Shown one piece after another: positions 60,838 through 64,000 of a stretch of DNA of 64,000 nt. The stretch is from Streptomyces sp. NBC_01214. GTDB lineage: Bacteria; Actinomycetota; Actinomycetes; Streptomycetales; Streptomycetaceae. Positions within the stretch are counted from its first letter, which is position 1. Each line of letters begins with the position of its first letter. Location: the NCBI RefSeq assembly GCF_026340975.1, contig NZ_JAPEOS010000003.1, forward strand, positions 1,240,001 through 1,304,000. The letters run 5' to 3'. Under the pieces are notes generated by a model. It ran no database searches. It was not told the origin of the DNA and saw only the letters and a program-made list of their open reading frames with translations. Made by a program: the position numbers and the translations under genes.

Positions 60838-61665
60838 ATGGGCTATACCGTGGGTCAGGTCTCGGCCTTCGCCGGGGTGACCGTGCGCACGCTGCACCAC
60901 TACGACAAGGCAGGGCTGCTCTCGCCCGGCGACCGCAGCCGGGCCGGGTACCGCCGCTACGACGACGCCGACCTGGCGCGGCTCCAGCAGATCCTCTTCT
61001 ACCGCGAACTGGGCTTTCCCCTGGACGCGATCGCCGAGATCCTCGCGAACCCGCAAGCCAGTGCGCTGGAGCACCTACGGACCCGGCAGCGGCAACTGAC
61101 GGAGGAGATTACCCGACTGCAGCGCCTGGCCGAGGTGGCCGAGCGGGCGATCGAGGTCCAGCAGACCGGCGTGTCCCTGACGCCCGAGGAACGCTTCGAG
61201 GTCTTCGGGGAGGTCGCCTTCGACCTCACCTACGCCACCGACGCCCAAGCGAAGTGGCGGGACTCGAACGGGCACCGGGAGGCGATGGCGCGGGCTTCCG
61301 CCCACACCAAGGAGGACTGGCGGCGGCTGATGGCCGAGGCCGCCGCATGGCGGGCGGACCTGCTCGCCGCCCATGACGACGGCGATCCGGCCGACGGTGA
61401 ACGGGCCATGGACATCGCCGAGGAGCACCGGCTGCACGTGTCCCGCTGGTTCACGCCTTGCCCACCCCAGATGCACCGGCGGATCGCGGACGACTTCGCC
61501 GCCGATCCTCGCGCGTTCGCCCTCGTCGTGCCGCCCTCGCAGCAACGGCCCGGCCTGGCCGCCTACCTGGCCCGAGCGGTACGCGCCAACGCGTTGCGCC
61601 ACATCCACGTCGAAGAACCACGCATCACGGATCACGTATCACGGATCACGTATGAGGAACACTGA
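60838..61665 (+). CDS. MerR-family regulator with TipAS drug-binding domain
   Basis: 275 residues. The N-terminal MerR winged helix is YTVGQVSAFAGVTVRTLHHYDKAGLLSPGDRSRAGYRRYDDADLARLQQILFYRELGF. A coiled coil (about 85-118) leads to a TipAS domain (LTPEERFEVFGEV to HRRIADDFAADPRAFA). TipAS binds thiopeptide-type and other drugs and triggers activation of its own promoter. The last 14 residues come from a 14-bp duplication. The stop overlaps the glycosyltransferase start by one base. Confidence 0.92.
   Translation: MGYTVGQVSAFAGVTVRTLHHYDKAGLLSPGDRSRAGYRRYDDADLARLQQILFYRELGFPLDAIAEILANPQASALEHLRTRQRQLTEEITRLQRLAEVAERAIEVQQTGVSLTPEERFEVFGEVAFDLTYATDAQAKWRDSNGHREAMARASAHTKEDWRRLMAEAAAWRADLLAAHDDGDPADGERAMDIAEEHRLHVSRWFTPCPPQMHRRIADDFAADPRAFALVVPPSQQRPGLAAYLARAVRANALRHIHVEEPRITDHVSRITYEEH
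61624..61651 (+). repeat. 14-bp tandem duplication in the end of the MerR gene
   Basis: ATCACGGATCACGT occurs twice in a row. Because 14 is not a multiple of three, the two copies are read in different frames (ITDHV and SRITY). Confidence 0.9.
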
Positions 61666-62876
61666 TGAGAATCCTGATCGCCACGGCCGGATCACGCGGT
61701 GATGTCGCACCCTACACCGGCCTGGGCGCCGCCCTTCGCGACGCCGGACACGAAGTCGCCCTCGCCGCCACGGAGTCGTTCGCACCCCTTGCCGAGGAAG
61801 CCGGGCTGGAATTCCGACCGCTGCCCGCCGATCCGCAGGCGCACGGTGACGTCCGGGGAAGGCGCCAACTGCTGCGGGCCGCCAGCGCGTTCATCACGGA
61901 CCTGGGCGAGGGGTTCGCCGATGCCGTGGGCAACGGCACGGACCTGCTCCTGCTGTCGGCCACCACCGCTCCGCTCGGCTGGCACCTCACCGAAGCCACC
62001 GGGGTACCGAGCATGGGCGTGTACCTACAGCCCACCGCCCCGACCGGCGACTTCGCCCCGACCTTGATGGGGACCCGCTCGCTGGGACGGTTCGGCAACC
62101 GCGCCGCCGGACGGTTCGCCCTGCGCATGACCGACCGGGTCTTCGAGCCGGCGGTGGTACGGCTGCGCGAACGCCTTGACCTGCCGGCGCTGACTGCCGC
62201 ACGGATGCGCCGGCGGCAGGACGAAGCCGGCTGGCCCGTCCTGCACGGCTTCAGCACGGCGCTGGTACCCCGCCCGTCCGACTGGGCGGCCCATCTGACC
62301 GTGACCGGCTCCTGGTGGCCGTACGTCGACGCCGGCCGTCGGCTGCCCGCGGACCTGGAGGACTTCCTGGCTGCCGGACCGCCACCGGTGCTGGTCGGCT
62401 TCGGCAGCATGGCCGCCGGCCACGGGGACCGCCTGAGCGAGATCGCCGTAGGTGCCCTGCGGAAGGCCGGGCTGCGCGGGATCCTCCAGTCGGGCAGTGC
62501 TGGGCTCGCCGCCGACGGGGACGACGTCCTGACCGTCGGCGCCGTACCGCACGCTCTGCTGTTCCCGCGGCTGGCCGCCGTCGTCCACCACGCCGGAGCC
62601 GGCACCACGGCGGCGGCAGTCCGCGCCGGGATCCCCTCCGTCACGGTACCGGTCGCCGCTGACCAGCCCTTTTGGGCCGCCCGGCTCACTGCGATCGGCG
62701 CAGCGCCGGCCCCGATCCCCTTCCGCTCCTTGACTTCCGAAGTCCTCGCCGACGCGCTCACCGCTGCCGTACGAGAGCCGTCGTACGCGAAGGCGGCCGC
62801 GGTCGCCGCGCACCACATGTCGACGGAGGAGGCAGGGGGCAGCGTCGTGACGGCCGTCCGACGGCTAGCGCAGTGA
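61665..62876 (+). CDS. Macrolide-type (GT1) glycosyltransferase
   Basis: 403 residues of the UGT/MGT family with a GT-B fold. The N-terminal domain is RILIATAGSRGDVAPYTGLGAALRDAGHEVALAATESFAPLAEEAGLEF; the donor-binding domain is PVLVGFGSMAAGHGDRL, then the conserved VVHHAGAGTTAAAVRAGIPSVTVPVAADQPFWAARLTAIGAAPAPIPF. Such enzymes inactivate macrolides or decorate polyketides and sterols. Coupling to a TipA-type regulator suggests drug-inducible resistance. Confidence 0.92.
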   Translation: MRILIATAGSRGDVAPYTGLGAALRDAGHEVALAATESFAPLAEEAGLEFRPLPADPQAHGDVRGRRQLLRAASAFITDLGEGFADAVGNGTDLLLLSATTAPLGWHLTEATGVPSMGVYLQPTAPTGDFAPTLMGTRSLGRFGNRAAGRFALRMTDRVFEPAVVRLRERLDLPALTAARMRRRQDEAGWPVLHGFSTALVPRPSDWAAHLTVTGSWWPYVDAGRRLPADLEDFLAAGPPPVLVGFGSMAAGHGDRLSEIAVGALRKAGLRGILQSGSAGLAADGDDVLTVGAVPHALLFPRLAAVVHHAGAGTTAAAVRAGIPSVTVPVAADQPFWAARLTAIGAAPAPIPFRSLTSEVLADALTAAVREPSYAKAAAVAAHHMSTEEAGGSVVTAVRRLAQ

Positions 62877-62993
62877 CCGCGTCGTACGGAGGAGAGAGGC
62901 CGTCGCCCGCCGACTCCGGCCGCGCACCGGACCGGGCGCTGCTTCCCTCCGGCGTGCCCCCTCAGCAGGCCGGGGCCGTCGTCGGAGCGCGGG

Positions 62994-63725
62994 TCAGCCC
63001 ACCGCGTCCCAGGCCCTCATCGGACCGTCCAGCCAGGCGGGTGGCAGCTCGGCGGCCTCCCACTCCTCCCGCAGTGCGGCCGCTGGCGTGGCGAGTCGCT
63101 CCAGCACGGCGACGCTGGTGGCGGAGTGCAGCAGGGAGTAGCGGCCGTGGATGGCGGTGGCACTGCCGGGCCCGTACTCCACGTACAACCGCTCCAGGCG
63201 GGCCCGGTGCGCTGCGGCGAAATCTGCCAGCCGGCCGGCGTACCGGGCCCTCTGCCGGGGAGTCATCGTGGCGAGGACGGCACGGAGTACCTCCTCGGTG
63301 ACCTCGGGGTCGAGGTCGGAGGCGGCGGTGAAGGTGAGGTAGAGGGGGGTGACGGCTGCCTTCGCCTGCTCCACCTCCACGCGCCCGACCGGTGGCCGGG
63401 CGGCCGGGGCGGCGCTCGGTCCGTCGGGGTCGACGGTTCGCCCCAGTGCCCGATCGGCGAGCGCGCCGAGCTCGTCGGCTGCGGCACGGGCACCGTCCAG
63501 CCAGCCCGACTCGTACGGCTCGCCCTTGTCCCCCGGGGCGGACCCCCCGAGCGCGCCGACCTCCTCGCACGCGCCGGCCAAGGCGCCCGCCTCGACCAGG
63601 GCGATCAGGACCTCCGCATCGTCGGCGGAGACCCCCGCCCGACCGAGCAGCTGGAGCAGCGTCCTCTTCGCGTTCAGGACGCTGACCGAGTCCAGCTCCG
63701 GCCGGTTCTCCTCGGCGGCATGCAT
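62994..63725 (-). CDS. Hypothetical protein
   Basis: 243 residues. Residues 1-85 are helical (KRTLLQLLGRAGVSADDAEVLIALVEAGALAGACEEVG, YESGWLDGARAAADELGALADRAL). After a Pro-rich linker, residues 110-243 form a second helical part (DPEVTEEVLRAVLATMTPRQRARYAGRLADFAAAHRARLERLYVEYG, SLLHSATSVAVLERLATPAAAL). No family recognised. The ATG at 63725 has GAGGAG six bases upstream. It is convergent with the glycosyltransferase. Confidence 0.7.
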   Translation of the reverse strand: MHAAEENRPELDSVSVLNAKRTLLQLLGRAGVSADDAEVLIALVEAGALAGACEEVGALGGSAPGDKGEPYESGWLDGARAAADELGALADRALGRTVDPDGPSAAPAARPPVGRVEVEQAKAAVTPLYLTFTAASDLDPEVTEEVLRAVLATMTPRQRARYAGRLADFAAAHRARLERLYVEYGPGSATAIHGRYSLLHSATSVAVLERLATPAAALREEWEAAELPPAWLDGPMRAWDAVG

Positions 63726-63942
63726 CGGATTCTCCTCATCCCAGGGGCCAGCGGTGCGGTGCGCTAGTGCGGAGCGCACCGTTTGACGGTTCAACGCGGG
63801 ATGGTGCCGCTGTGATCCCTGCGGACGTCCTGATGCTCGACGACTGCATCCGTTCAGCGGAACGAGCGCCTCGATCGCCCGGAGGGCGATCAGCACCCCT
63901 TGACCAGGCACGGCCCCGCTACTCGTTTGCGGCGGGGGCGGC

Positions 63943-64000
63943 TCAGCTCAGCACGAGCGGGAGCTTCACCGTCACGTCGCGCAGTTCGGCCCGCTGCGCG
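63943..64000 (-). CDS. C-terminal end of a gene cut by the window edge
   Basis: The frame reads AQRAELRDVTVKLPLVLS and a TGA stop, with good third-position G/C. Only 18 residues are visible and no function can be given. Confidence 0.5.
   Translation of the reverse strand, partial: AQRAELRDVTVKLPLVLS

Overview
The window is high-GC actinobacterial chromosome, almost certainly Streptomyces. The evidence is a chaplin, two MelC1/MelC2 tyrosinase pairs, many Tat and Sec exported enzymes, GTG and TTG starts, strong G/C bias at third codon positions, a TipA-type MerR regulator and a DasR-like chitinase operator. There is no rRNA, phage structural cluster or CRISPR array. One tRNA (Trp) is present.

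Layout. 0-10.5 kb: a GNAT fragment, the first melC operon, a chaplin, secreted small proteins, two esterases, GNAT and VOC proteins, a FhuF-like Fe-S protein and a Tat-exported hydrolase. 10.5-17.7 kb: a secreted subtilase, a DctA dicarboxylate carrier divergent from a CitA/CitB-type two-component pair, and a second melC operon. 17.9-23 kb: glutamate decarboxylase, an epimerase with an ECF41/SigJ-type sigma factor, and a sigma factor fused through a transmembrane segment to an extracellular CAP domain. 23-26 kb: an IclR regulator divergent from KDPG aldolase and KDG kinase genes (the lower Entner-Doudoroff branch), with two operator-like palindromes in the shared intergenic region. A 227-bp inverted-repeat element then lies between the kinase and a serpin gene. 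26-32.4 kb: serpin, GH18 chitinase, secreted and hypothetical proteins, tRNA-Trp, a Thg1-like protein and an LRV-repeat protein.

32.4-39.6 kb is a cassette: an OmpR-type response regulator, its histidine kinase and an MMPL exporter, bracketed by two decayed copies of one IS5-type element in direct orientation. In both copies the transposase gene overlaps a small HTH gene.

39.8-44.2 kb returns to ordinary accessory genes: a VOC protein behind 20-bp iterons, a Tat lipoprotein of the dimethylformamidase family, an SCO6745-like protein and a ricin-type lectin. 44.2-58.7 kb is a degraded plastic region. It holds remnants of IS5- and IS630-type transposases, a serine recombinase, an endonuclease VII-like gene and DUF6193/DUF6000 genes. 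Scattered among them are intact small genes: Imm51-like, barstar, TetR, lectin, HAD, alpha/beta hydrolase and methyltransferase. The orphan immunity proteins suggest a former polymorphic-toxin immunity store. 58.8-64 kb is ordinary again: a WG-repeat protein, then a TipA-like MerR regulator behind a 19-bp-spacer promoter and overlapping a macrolide-type glycosyltransferase gene (a likely drug-inducible resistance pair), a hypothetical protein and a truncated gene at the edge.

All assignments come from reading the translations and DNA; no search was run.
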